NCBI RefSeq assembly: GCF_001187535.1
Contig: NZ_LFIO01001835.1
Span: forward strand, 1 to 59,329
Direction: 5' to 3'
Length of the DNA stretch: 59,329 nucleotides
Source: Rhizobium ecuadorense
Lineage (GTDB): Bacteria > Pseudomonadota > Alphaproteobacteria > Rhizobiales > Rhizobiaceae
Shown here: in pieces, positions 24,141-32,611 of the stretch
How the letters are laid out: each line of letters opens with the position of its first letter
Numbering within the stretch: the stretch's first letter is position 1
Translations under genes and position numbers: made by a program
The notes under the pieces: generated by a model
Told to the model about the DNA's origin: nothing
Seen by the model: the letters and a program-made list of their open reading frames with translations, nothing else
Databases searched by the model: none

Positions 24141-24899
24141 TTATTCCCGACCTCTGAACCGACGCTGATAGGCGGGGTCGTAGAGTGAGCTCTCCCGGAA
24201 ATCCTCTGCTGCCAGCGACGGGCCGACGAAGATGATCGCCGTGCGTTCGATCGGCTCGGCCACAACCTTCGCCTCGATATCGGAAAGCGTGCCGCGCAGG
24301 ATGCGTTCGTCCGGCCAGGAGGCCTTGACGACGATCGCCACCGGGCAGTCGGCGCCATAAAGCGGCGTCAATTCCTCTACCACCTGCTTCAGCGCGTGGA
24401 TTGCCAGATGGATCGAAAGCGTCGCGCCCGTCGCGCCGAATTTCGCCAGGGTCTCGTCGTTCGGCATCGGTGACGCCCGGCCGGAAACGCGGGTGAGCAC
24501 CAGGCTTTGGGCCACTGACGGGATCGTCAACTCACGCCCGAGCGCCGAGGCGGCCGCCGCAAAGGCCGGCACACCCGGCGTCATCGAATAGGCGATACCG
24601 TGTTTCTCGAGCCGGCGCACCTGCTCGGCGACGGCACTCCAGACCGAGAGATCGCCGGAATGCAGCCGAGCGACATCCTGGCCGGCCGCTGCGGCGCTCA
24701 GATATTCCGCCTCGATCTCGTCGAGCGACATCGGCGCGGTATCGACGATACGCGCATCCGGCGGGCAATATTGCAGCAGTTCGGGCGAGACGATCGAGCC
24801 GGCATAGAGGCAGACCGGGCATCTAGCGATGAGATCGCGGCCGCGCACCGTGATCAGATCTGCAGCCCCTGGTCCCGCGCCGATGAAATGCACCGTCAT
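24141..24899 (-). CDS. cobM: Precorrin-4 C11-methyltransferase
   Basis: A 252-residue SAM-dependent tetrapyrrole methylase beginning VHFIGAGPGAADLITVRG, with CLYAGSIV, LHSGDLSVW and MTPGVPAF, blocks typical of CobM/CbiF. It methylates C11 of precorrin-4 to give precorrin-5 in the aerobic cobalamin route. AAAGGA lies upstream of the ATG and the gene starts four bases after cobL, so they are cotranscribed. It is the last cob gene in the window. Confidence 0.93.
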   Translation of the reverse strand: MTVHFIGAGPGAADLITVRGRDLIARCPVCLYAGSIVSPELLQYCPPDARIVDTAPMSLDEIEAEYLSAAAAGQDVARLHSGDLSVWSAVAEQVRRLEKHGIAYSMTPGVPAFAAAASALGRELTIPSVAQSLVLTRVSGRASPMPNDETLAKFGATGATLSIHLAIHALKQVVEELTPLYGADCPVAIVVKASWPDERILRGTLSDIEAKVVAEPIERTAIIFVGPSLAAEDFRESSLYDPAYQRRFRGRE

Positions 24900-24903
24900 T
24901 CCG

Positions 24904-26136
24904 TCATCCTTTCGTCCAGCGCCACTGCGTCACCGGCATGGCCGGCCGCCAGCCACTCATGCCGCCGATGGGCAAGGCGCGTGATATTTCGATCCGTGTG
25001 AGAAAGCCGCCGCGTTTTGTGTGTTCTGCGAGCAGCACGGCTTCCATCTCCAGCGTCACGGCATTGGCGACGAGCCGCCCTCCCCGCTTCAGCGCGGCGA
25101 TAGCGGCATCGATGACGCCGGGCTCGCTGCCGCCGCCGCCGAGGAAGATCGCGTCCGGTTCCGGCAGGCTTGCCAGCGCGCCGGGTGCTGCGCCTTCGAC
25201 GATGGCGAGATGCGGCACGCCGAAGGCGGATGCGTTGCGGGCGACGCGCGCGGCCCGCTCCGGTGATTGTTCGATGGCGATTGCCTTCAGCGACGGATCG
25301 GCCAGCATCCATTCGATGCCGATCGATCCCGAACCCGCGCCGATATCCCAGAGCAGCTCACCGTGATGCGGCGCGAGCGCGGACAGCGTCATCGCCCGGA
25401 CCTCGCGTTTGGTGATCTGTCCGTCATGCTCGAACAACGCGTCTTCGAGCCCGGCGACGAAAGGCAGAATACGCGCCCCCTCCCCTGCCGTGATTTCCAG
25501 CGCGCAGACGTTCAGGGAATCGATGTCCGTGAGATTAAAATCCGCGGCCAGGGCATGTCTCCGCCGTTCCCGTGCGCCGCCTAGCGCCTCGAGCACGGTA
25601 AGTTGTGACTGACCGAAGCCGGTTGCGGCAAGCAGGGTGGCCAGATCGCCTGGGCCCTTCTCGTCCGAGGTCAGCGCGATGATGCGTCGCCCGTGGTGCA
25701 GATGCGGCCGGATCAGGTCGATCGGCCTGCCATGCAGCGAAATCGTCGCGACGTCCTGCAACGGCCAGCCAAGGCGCGAGGCGGCAAGGCTGAAGGCCGA
25801 GGGCGCGGGGATGGTGCGCATTTCTTCTGCCGCCACATGGCGGGAAAGCGTTGCGCCGACGCCGTAAAGAAACGGATCGCCGGAGGCGAGCACGACGACG
25901 GGCGTGCCGCGCCTTTGCAGGATGGCATCGACCGAGCGCTCGAACGGGCTCTGCCAGGAAAACCTCTCGCCCGATATCAGCGATGCGGCAAGCGCATGGT
26001 GTCGTATCCCGCCGAAGACGGCGGGCGCGGTGGCGATCAGCTCCCTCGCCTCTTCGCCAAGCCCTTCTGGACCATCTTCGCCGATGCCGATAATAGTCAG
26101 CCAGCGCGGGCCTGAAGCAGGAGAGAGATCAGACAT
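24904..26136 (-). CDS. cobL: Precorrin-6Y C5,15-methyltransferase (decarboxylating)
   Basis: A 410-residue bifunctional enzyme: an N-terminal tetrapyrrole methylase half (WLTIIGIGEDGPEGL, then VLASGDPFLYGVG) and a C-terminal methyltransferase half with SAM-binding LLWDIGAGSGSIGIEWM, then FLGGGGSEPGV. It adds methyls at C5 and C15 and removes the C12 acetate carboxyl. GAGG lies seven bases before the ATG. The start codon overlaps the cobK start codon on the opposite strand by two bases (sequence CATG), so the two genes have no untranscribed space between them. Confidence 0.93.
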   Translation of the reverse strand: MSDLSPASGPRWLTIIGIGEDGPEGLGEEARELIATAPAVFGGIRHHALAASLISGERFSWQSPFERSVDAILQRRGTPVVVLASGDPFLYGVGATLSRHVAAEEMRTIPAPSAFSLAASRLGWPLQDVATISLHGRPIDLIRPHLHHGRRIIALTSDEKGPGDLATLLAATGFGQSQLTVLEALGGARERRRHALAADFNLTDIDSLNVCALEITAGEGARILPFVAGLEDALFEHDGQITKREVRAMTLSALAPHHGELLWDIGAGSGSIGIEWMLADPSLKAIAIEQSPERAARVARNASAFGVPHLAIVEGAAPGALASLPEPDAIFLGGGGSEPGVIDAAIAALKRGGRLVANAVTLEMEAVLLAEHTKRGGFLTRIEISRALPIGGMSGWRPAMPVTQWRWTKG

Positions 26137-26905
26137 GGGCAGACCTCGCATTCTGATCCTCGGCGGCACCAGCGAAGCGCGCCTGCTCGCCGAGGCGCTC
26201 GCGGCGCGGGGAAATGGCGATGTTCTTCTGTCGCTGGCCGGCCGCACTGAAAAACCGGCCGCGCAGCCGGTTCCGGTTCGCAGCGGCGGTTTCGGTGGCG
26301 CTGCGGCGCTGGCCGATTTTCTGAAGGCCGGCGGATATGATCTGCTGATCGATGCCACGCATCCCTTCGCCGAGCGCATTTCCGCCAATGCCGCCTTTGC
26401 CGCCGAGACCACCGGCATCGCCGCGATCGCTTTGCGCCGTTCCGAATGGCAGCGCTTGCCGGGCGATCGCTGGCGGGGGGTGCGGAGCATTCCGGCCGCC
26501 ATCGCGGCGCTCGGCCCCTCCCCTCGCCGGGTCTTGCTGGCGACGGGCCGGCAGGGCGCCCATCATGCGGAGGCGGCGCCGCAGCATTTCTATCTCATCC
26601 GCAGCGTCGATCCCGTCGAGCCGCCGCTGGCGCTTGTCGATGTCGACTATGTGATTGATCGCGGCCCCTTCCCGCTGGAGGGCGAATGCGCCTTGCTGAA
26701 GCAGCACCGGATCAACGCCATTATTGCCAAGAACAGCGGTGGCGCCGCCACCTATGCGAAGATCGAGGCGGCCCGCCTGCTCGGCATCGAGGTGATGATG
26801 GTGGCGCGCGCGCCGGCCTCCACGGTCAAGACGGTCGACACTGTCGAGGCGGCGCTGGCGGCGATCGATCACCTCTTCCCCCCTGCCATGAAACGCGGGG
26901 TATAG
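26135..26905 (+). CDS. cobK: Precorrin-6A reductase
   Basis: A 256-residue NADPH-dependent reductase of precorrin-6A. It opens RPRILILGGTSEARLLAEAL and has LIDATHPFAERISANA, VLLATGRQGAHH, and IAKNSGGAATYAKIEAARLLGIEVMMVARP-like C-terminal sequence, all CobK features. It is the only cob gene on the plus strand here. Its 5' end overlaps cobL and its 3' end overlaps cobJ by 37 bases, so its promoter must lie inside cobL. A GAGAG tract is upstream but at a loose distance. Confidence 0.92.
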   Translation: MGRPRILILGGTSEARLLAEALAARGNGDVLLSLAGRTEKPAAQPVPVRSGGFGGAAALADFLKAGGYDLLIDATHPFAERISANAAFAAETTGIAAIALRRSEWQRLPGDRWRGVRSIPAAIAALGPSPRRVLLATGRQGAHHAEAAPQHFYLIRSVDPVEPPLALVDVDYVIDRGPFPLEGECALLKQHRINAIIAKNSGGAATYAKIEAARLLGIEVMMVARAPASTVKTVDTVEAALAAIDHLFPPAMKRGV

Positions 26906-27633
26906 ACGAGGTCCGGCCGGCCGGGCCGCGCGACAATCCGCGTTTCGGCTGAGCCGATGATGACGCAGGTCGCCATATCGGCGATCGACGCGTCCGCCTG
27001 CGACAGCGGCTGCACGACGATACGCTCGTCCGGCCGCCCGGCCGCCCGCCCGAAAATAACCGGTGTCGTTGCCGGCAGATGATCGCGCAACAGCTTGAAG
27101 GCCTCGCCGAGCTGCCAGGGCCGCGCCCGGCTGATCGGATTGTAGAGGGCGATGACGAAACCGGCCTTGGCTGCGAGTTCGAGGCGGTTTTCTATTATAT
27201 TCCAAGGCTTTAGATTGTCGGAGAGCGAAATGGCGCAGAAATCGTGGCCAAGCGGCGCCCCGGCTCTCGCCGCCACCGCCAGCATCGCGGTGATGCCGGG
27301 CAGGATGGTAAGGTCGACGGCGCGCCAGGCTGCCGGCCCGTTCTCGATCGCCTCACAGACGGCGGCGGCCATGGCGAAGACACCGGGGTCGCCGCCGGAG
27401 ACGACGCAGACTTTCGCGCCATCCGCCGCCATGGAAAGGGCCGCCCCTGCCCTGTCGAGTTCCTCGCGATTGTCGGAGGCATGCCGCAGCTGATCGTTGC
27501 GGAGCTGCAGCCGGTCGAGATAGGGGCCGTAACCGAAGAAATCCGTTGCCGCGTCGACGGCAGCCAGCGCTTCCGGCGTCATCTGCTCGGGATTGCCGGG
27601 ACCGGTGCCGATCACGAAAAGCCGGCCGCTCAT
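26869..27633 (-). CDS. cobJ: Precorrin-3B C17-methyltransferase
   Basis: A 254-residue tetrapyrrole methylase opening RLFVIGTGPGNPEQMTPEAL, with FFGYGPYLDRL, VVSGGDPGVFAMA, LPGITAMLAVAARAGAPLGHDF and ALYNPISRARPWQL, the usual CobJ blocks. It methylates C17 with ring contraction. Its ATG overlaps the cobI stop by four bases, and its C-terminus is antisense to the cobK C-terminus. Confidence 0.93.
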   Translation of the reverse strand: MSGRLFVIGTGPGNPEQMTPEALAAVDAATDFFGYGPYLDRLQLRNDQLRHASDNREELDRAGAALSMAADGAKVCVVSGGDPGVFAMAAAVCEAIENGPAAWRAVDLTILPGITAMLAVAARAGAPLGHDFCAISLSDNLKPWNIIENRLELAAKAGFVIALYNPISRARPWQLGEAFKLLRDHLPATTPVIFGRAAGRPDERIVVQPLSQADASIADMATCVIIGSAETRIVARPGRPDLVYTPRFMAGGKR

Positions 27634-28364
27634 CGGCTGCCCTCCCAGCCGGGCACAAGGACCAGCGAAAAATACGGCGCATCGCCTTCAGTCTTGTCGG
27701 CGAGCTTTTCCATCGCCGCATTCGCCATGGTGCCGCGCTCGACATAGACGGCTTCCGCAAGCCGGCCCGCCGCCGCCAAGGCCCGGCGGATCTTCGGCAG
27801 ATTGCGGCCGACCTTCATGATGACGGCGGCTTGTGTATCGGCAAGGCGGCGAGTCAGCTCGGCCTCGGCCATCGTACCGGGCAGTACGGAAAGCACATCG
27901 TCGCCCTGGACGATCGGCATGCCGGCGAGGGACCAGCAGCCGGACATGGCGCTGATGCCGGGGATCACTTCCGTCGGATAGCGCTGGGAAAGCCTGACAT
28001 GCAGGTGCATATAGGAGCCGTAGAACAGCGGATCGCCTTCGCTGAGCACGGCGACGCTCAGGCCGGCCTCGAGATGGCCGGCGACGGTTTCGGCAGACCG
28101 GTCGTAGAACTGGGTGATCAGGCTCTGATAGCGCTCGTCGTTCTTATCGATCTCGGTGGTGACGGGATAATAGAGCGGCAGCAGCGTCACGCCGGATTTC
28201 AGCAGCGGCTCGACGATCGCCTTGCCGTTGCCGCCCCTGCCCTGCTTGGCGAAATAGGCGATGACGTCAGCGCCTTCGATGGCGCGAACGGCTTTGAGGG
28301 TCAAAAGCTCCGGATCGCCGGGACCGGTGCCGACGCCGATGAGACGGCCTGTCGTCGTCGTCAT
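27630..28364 (-). CDS. cobI: Precorrin-2 C20-methyltransferase
   Basis: A 244-residue methylase beginning RLIGVGTGPGDPELLTLKAV, with YFAKQGRGG, VLSEGDPLFYGSYMHL and VIPGISAMSGCWSLAG, typical of CobI/CbiL. It makes precorrin-3A. The start at 28364 overlaps the cobH stop by four bases; a longer open frame further upstream is antisense or shifted relative to cobH and is not the real start. Confidence 0.93.
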   Translation of the reverse strand: MTTTTGRLIGVGTGPGDPELLTLKAVRAIEGADVIAYFAKQGRGGNGKAIVEPLLKSGVTLLPLYYPVTTEIDKNDERYQSLITQFYDRSAETVAGHLEAGLSVAVLSEGDPLFYGSYMHLHVRLSQRYPTEVIPGISAMSGCWSLAGMPIVQGDDVLSVLPGTMAEAELTRRLADTQAAVIMKVGRNLPKIRRALAAAGRLAEAVYVERGTMANAAMEKLADKTEGDAPYFSLVLVPGWEGSR

Positions 28365-28993
28365 AGGCCCGGCCTCGCCAGCGCGTTGATCGCCGCCGCC
28401 GTCATGGCGCTGCCGCCGAGCCGGCCGCGCACGATGGCGAAGGGGACGCCGTAAGAATTCTCCACCAGCGCATCCTTCGATTCCGCCGCGCCGACAAATC
28501 CCACCGGCATGCCGAGGATCGCTGCGGGTTTCGGGGCGCCGTCGCGCAGGAGTTCGAGCAGGTGGAAGAGTGCCGTCGGCGCATTGCCGATCGCGACAAT
28601 GCTGCCGCCGAGCCGGTCGAGCCAGAGATGCATGGCGGCGGCCGAGCGCGTATTGCCGATCTCGCGCGCCAGTTCCGGCGTGGCGGGATCGCGCAGCGTG
28701 CAGATCACCTCGTTCAGCGCCGGCAGCCGCGCCCGGGTCACGCCCTGGGAGACCATTTCCGCATCGCAGAAGATCGGCGCCCCGGCCTTCAGCGCGTCGC
28801 GCGCAGCCGTGACGACATCGGCGGAGAACAGGAAATGCTCCGCCGCTTCGACCAGCCCGCAAGCATGGATCATGCGCACGGCGATGTCGGCCTGATCTTC
28901 GGTGAAGCGCGAAAGATCGGCCTCAGTGCGGATGATCGCAAAGGAACGCTCGTAGATCGCGTCGCCGCTGCGGATATAATCGTAGTCTGGCAT
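28361..28993 (-). CDS. cobH: Precorrin-8X methylmutase
   Basis: A 210-residue methylmutase that moves the C11 methyl to C12 to form hydrogenobyrinate. It shows ERSFAIIRTEADL, RMIHACGLVEAAEHFLFS, IFCDAEMVSQGVTR, AIGNAPTALFHLLELL and GMPVGFVGAAESK, including the conserved catalytic-region His in MIHACG. It begins two bases after cobG and overlaps cobI. Confidence 0.94.
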   Translation of the reverse strand: MPDYDYIRSGDAIYERSFAIIRTEADLSRFTEDQADIAVRMIHACGLVEAAEHFLFSADVVTAARDALKAGAPIFCDAEMVSQGVTRARLPALNEVICTLRDPATPELAREIGNTRSAAAMHLWLDRLGGSIVAIGNAPTALFHLLELLRDGAPKPAAILGMPVGFVGAAESKDALVENSYGVPFAIVRGRLGGSAMTAAAINALARPGL

Positions 28994-28995
28994 TC

Positions 28996-30378
28996 TTAAT
29001 CCTGTCGCAGCGCCTTCGAAACGCCGGTTGTGCCCAGCCGTGTAAGGCAGGCGGCAGCCGATTCGCCAGCGCCTCTGTTGTCTTCGATGGACCGGGCGAG
29101 CCTCTCTATAGCGAAATCGATCCGACCGCCAGCGATCCGTTCGTCCGGCCGATCCGCGGCAAGCCCGCTGAGGATGAGGTCGTAACCTTCAGCCGTGCCC
29201 GTCAGCGTCAGCGCCGGCCGGGCATGCGCGCAGCCCTTGGCGCAGCCGGAGAGATGCAGCGTCAGCGAACCGTCGAAGAGGGCAGGTGCCGCGGCCAGGA
29301 TGCGGCGCGCCAGAGCGCGTGTTTCGTAGAAGGCGGAACCGCAGGCGCCGGCGCCGGCGCAGGCGGCGATATGCTCGGCATTCTCGCCGGCTTGGGCGCT
29401 GAAGCCACATTGGGCCGCCGCGGTCTGCACGGCCGGCGCCGCCTCTGCGGCAAGCCCGAGCAGGAAGAAACCGCGGCCGGGCGCCAGTCGGATCTCGGCT
29501 GCGCCATGGGCCGCAGCGAGATCGAGCAGGGCAATCAGATCGGCTGCGCGCATCTGCCCGAATTCCGGCCGGACGCCGAGCACGGTTTTGCCGTCCGCCA
29601 GTCTGTGCAGGCCGGCAAGCGGCCTCTTGACCACGCCGGACGGAAGGGGTCGAGGTTCGCTGATGGCGGGAAAGCGTGCCCGCAGAAGCGCCGGGTCGAT
29701 ATCCCGTGCCCGGCTGCCCTGCCCGAGCTTTGCCAGCAGGCTCAGAACCTCGCCCACGGCAGAGACCGCCGCTTCCGCAGGGCCAACCACAATCGGCGTT
29801 GCAGTTTCGCTATCGCCGTTGATGGCGACAAGCCACTGCGTCTGGGATGACGCGACGAGACGGATATCGGCTGTAAGTGCCGACAAGCCGAAGGCTCCGC
29901 GGCCGTCGACGACGATCGACAGTTTCGGCGCAAGCCGCGGCGAAGCGAGGAGATCCTGAAGCTTGCCGCGCAAAGACAGCTCCATTGCGGTGGGATCGCT
30001 CACCTCTTCCGGGTCGATGCCGTGCAGCGGCGATATCTCGATCGCCGGTCCGTCCGGCACGGTAATGCCGGCGGCATCGATATCGGAGGCGAGCTGTGCG
30101 ACGGTCTCGGCCTGCAGCCCGCGGATTTGCAGATTGCCGCGTGCGGTGATCTCGAGAATGCCGTTTCCGTGTGCCGCGGCTGCGCGAGCCAGTGTTGTGA
30201 ATTGCGGCAGCGTCAACGCGCCGCCGGCCGGTCGCAGCCGCACCAGCAGGCCGTCGCCGGTCGCCATCGGCGCGGCGAGGGCGGGGCAGGCGCCGCGCGA
30301 GCGCGTCTTCGCCGCCGCGCGGCGCTGCAACTCCGTCTCGCCTCTCCTGTCGATCGCCTTGACGCTGTCGATGCCCAT
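28996..30378 (-). CDS. cobG: Precorrin-3B synthase
   Basis: A 460-residue sulfite/nitrite-reductase-like enzyme using O2 and an iron-sulfur cluster to oxidise precorrin-3A. N-terminal ferredoxin-like repeats contain GDGLLVRLRPAGG and GNLQIRGL. The 4Fe-4S ligands are in ACAGAGACGSAFYETR and LHLSGCAKGCAHARP. The ATG at 30378 has AGAGG seven bases upstream. Its presence marks the aerobic (late cobalt insertion) pathway. Confidence 0.92.
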   Translation of the reverse strand: MGIDSVKAIDRRGETELQRRAAAKTRSRGACPALAAPMATGDGLLVRLRPAGGALTLPQFTTLARAAAAHGNGILEITARGNLQIRGLQAETVAQLASDIDAAGITVPDGPAIEISPLHGIDPEEVSDPTAMELSLRGKLQDLLASPRLAPKLSIVVDGRGAFGLSALTADIRLVASSQTQWLVAINGDSETATPIVVGPAEAAVSAVGEVLSLLAKLGQGSRARDIDPALLRARFPAISEPRPLPSGVVKRPLAGLHRLADGKTVLGVRPEFGQMRAADLIALLDLAAAHGAAEIRLAPGRGFFLLGLAAEAAPAVQTAAAQCGFSAQAGENAEHIAACAGAGACGSAFYETRALARRILAAAPALFDGSLTLHLSGCAKGCAHARPALTLTGTAEGYDLILSGLAADRPDERIAGGRIDFAIERLARSIEDNRGAGESAAACLTRLGTTGVSKALRQD

Positions 30379-30448
30379 TCTCAATCCTCTGTCCGTTTCT
30401 TACATGATCGCGGCGGACGCGGCAAAACATGGGAAACGGTTGGTCCCG

Positions 30449-31213
30449 CTATTCCTCGAAATCCCGCCCCTTGCGCAGAAGATAGATGTCCATGATCCAG
30501 CCGTGCCGCTGCCTGGCCTCGCTCCTGAGTGTCAGAATGTCGGCCGCGATATCGCCGAGCCGCCCGGATCTGACGATCTCATCCTCCGTGCCGAGATAGG
30601 CGCCCCAGAAGATCTCGGCATCGGGATCGTCGATCTTGGCAAAGGCCTGTTCACCGTCGAGCATGACGACCGTGGTGGGCGCCTGCAGCCCGTCGCGCGC
30701 CAGCCTGCGCCCGGTGGTGATCTCGATCGGTTTGCCGACGAGGTTGACCGGGATTTTGTGACTGGCGGCCAGGGCCTGGATGCTGGTGATGCCGGGAACG
30801 ACGCTGTAGTCGAAATCCACGCCGCCGTCCTGCCGCACACGTTCGATGATGCGGATCGTGCTGTCGTAGAGGCTGGGATCGCCCCAGACGAGAAAGGCAC
30901 CGCGGCCGTCATCGGCGAGGCCGTCGATCAGCTCTTTATAGATGAGGGCGATCTCGCCATGCCAGGCGTCGACGCTTTGCGTGTAGCTTCTGTCCGCCGT
31001 CCGCCTTTGCGGCACCGCGAATTCTGAGATCCGGATCCCCGGCCGGGTGACATATCGCTCGCAGATTTCGCGACGGATCTCCGCGAGCTCTTCCTTGCCA
31101 GTCCCTTTGACCGGCAGGAAGATCACCTCGGCTGAATTCATCGCGTTTATTGCCTGTATGGTGACATGCTCCGGGTTGCCCGTGCCGATGCCGATGATAT
31201 GGATGTGCTTCAA
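30449..31213 (-). CDS. cobF: Precorrin-6A synthase (deacetylating)
   Basis: A 254-residue methylase with KHIHIIGIGTGNPEHVTIQA, VIFLPVKGTGKEEL, VWGDPSLYDSTIRI and VVPGITSIQALAA, fitting CobF, which methylates C1 with release of acetate. The start is a TTG at 31213 with GGGAG seven bases upstream; an open frame extends further into the promoter region but has no ribosome-binding site. It is the first gene of the cobFGHIJ operon, and its leader contains a parS-like palindrome. Confidence 0.9.
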   Translation of the reverse strand: MKHIHIIGIGTGNPEHVTIQAINAMNSAEVIFLPVKGTGKEELAEIRREICERYVTRPGIRISEFAVPQRRTADRSYTQSVDAWHGEIALIYKELIDGLADDGRGAFLVWGDPSLYDSTIRIIERVRQDGGVDFDYSVVPGITSIQALAASHKIPVNLVGKPIEITTGRRLARDGLQAPTTVVMLDGEQAFAKIDDPDAEIFWGAYLGTEDEIVRSGRLGDIAADILTLRSEARQRHGWIMDIYLLRKGRDFEE

Positions 31214-31414
31214 GCCGATACTCCCTTGAGTCCCGGCGGTCTTGCCGAAAAAGCCGGTTCGCCGCAAGGGCGATGGCGAAGAGTTGGCCGCGGCCAACCG
31301 GGCCGGAATGGGCTCCCGGCCCCTATTGTTGCCGCAAATCCCGAATCGTGTCACTTTCAATACGCTTTTTGACGCTATGTTGACAGAAAAGCGCATCGAA
31401 AAGGATTGGGTGTT
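31214..31414. promoter_or_regulatory. Divergent region between cobF and repA
   Basis: About 200 bases holding the promoters of the cob operon and repABC and the palindrome at 31283-31298. The cobF leader also has GC-rich hairpins (GGGCCGGGAG with a pairing CCGGCCC). I looked for cobalamin riboswitch boxes here and did not find a convincing set. Confidence 0.6.
31283..31298. promoter_or_regulatory. parS-like centromere site 1
   Basis: Perfect 16-bp palindrome GTTGGCCGCGGCCAAC, identical to the copy in repB at 32658-32673. It fits the GTT...AAC centromere palindromes bound by RepB of repABC plasmids. Confidence 0.8.
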
Positions 31415-32611
31415 TTGGACAACATTAGCGTATCGACGACAGATGTGCGGATCGAGCGGCATGCGAACCAGCTTTCGCGGCAATTGAAGCTTCTCCGCGA
31501 CAAGCTGTTTCCGCCGCTCGCGCAGAAGACGCTGCGGACATTTTCTTCAGGCGAGGCCGCCCAGATGATCGGCGTGTCCGACGGCTATCTTCGCCAGCTT
31601 TCCCTGGATGGCAAGGGGCCGCAGCCGGAGCTTTCCCAGAATGGCCGGCGCTCCTATACGCTCGGCCAGATCAATGAATTGCGCCAATATATGGCGAAGC
31701 TGAAGCCGAAGGATGCGCTCAGCTATCTTCCCTGGCGGCGTCCCGGGGAGAAGCTGCAGACGGTTGCCGTCACCAATTTCAAGGGCGGCTCGGCCAAGAC
31801 GACGACGACGCTTTATCTGGCGCAGTATCTGGCGTTGGCCGGTTACCGGGTGCTTGCCATCGATCTCGATCCGCAGGCCTCGCTCTCCTCCATGCTTGGT
31901 GTCCAGCCCGAATTCGATCTTTCCGATGGCGATACGCTCTATGGCGCCATTCGCTACGATGCCGGCCGCAAGCCGTTGAAGGACATCGTCCGCAAGACCT
32001 ATTTCGACGGGCTCGATCTGGTGCCGGGCAATCTTGAACTGATGGAATTCGAGCATGAAACGCCGCGGGCGCTCAATGACCGGCAGAAGCCGGCCGAGCT
32101 GTTCTTCCGCCGCGTCGGCGTGGCAATCGCCGAGGTCGAGGCCAATTACGACGTCGTGGTGATCGACTGCCCACCGCAGCTCGGTTATCTCACTCTTGGT
32201 GCGGTCTGCGCGGCAACGTCGCTGCTCATCACCATCCATCCGCAGATGGTCGATGTCGCCTCCATGTCGCAATTCCTGCTGATGACCTCGGATCTGCTGT
32301 CTGTGGTCCGCAAGGCCGGCGGCGACCTGCAGCACGACTTCATCAAATATGTCGTCACCCGTCACGAACCTTTCGACGCGCCGCAGTCGCAGATCGTTGC
32401 GCTGCTGCGCAGCCTGTTCGGCGACGACGTCTTGACGGCAACCATTCTCAAATCGACGGCGATCGCCGATGCCGGCCTGACCAAGCAGACGCTGTTCGAA
32501 ATCGAAAAGGGGCAGGTGCGTCGCTCGACCTACGATCGGGCGCTGGAATCGGTCAATGCCGCCAATAGCGAGGTTCTCGCCGGCATTCACAAAGCCTGGG
32601 GCCGGCCATGA
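31415..32611 (+). CDS. repA: RepA partition ATPase (ParA family)
   Basis: About 398 residues from a TTG at 31415 with AAGGA nine bases upstream; a TTG at 31406 would sit directly on that site. An N-terminal helix-turn-helix (FSSGEAAQMIGVSDGYLRQL) precedes the deviant Walker A box FKGGSAKTTT (about residues 122-131) and the later VVVIDCPPQLGYL. RepA is the ATPase of plasmid segregation and autorepresses repABC with RepB. Size and layout match other rhizobial RepA proteins. Confidence 0.93.
   Translation: MDNISVSTTDVRIERHANQLSRQLKLLRDKLFPPLAQKTLRTFSSGEAAQMIGVSDGYLRQLSLDGKGPQPELSQNGRRSYTLGQINELRQYMAKLKPKDALSYLPWRRPGEKLQTVAVTNFKGGSAKTTTTLYLAQYLALAGYRVLAIDLDPQASLSSMLGVQPEFDLSDGDTLYGAIRYDAGRKPLKDIVRKTYFDGLDLVPGNLELMEFEHETPRALNDRQKPAELFFRRVGVAIAEVEANYDVVVIDCPPQLGYLTLGAVCAATSLLITIHPQMVDVASMSQFLLMTSDLLSVVRKAGGDLQHDFIKYVVTRHEPFDAPQSQIVALLRSLFGDDVLTATILKSTAIADAGLTKQTLFEIEKGQVRRSTYDRALESVNAANSEVLAGIHKAWGRP

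Noticed and set aside
31214..31405. Possible cobalamin riboswitch upstream of cobF
   Set aside because: The leader has GC-rich hairpins, but I could not find the conserved box sequences in the right order.
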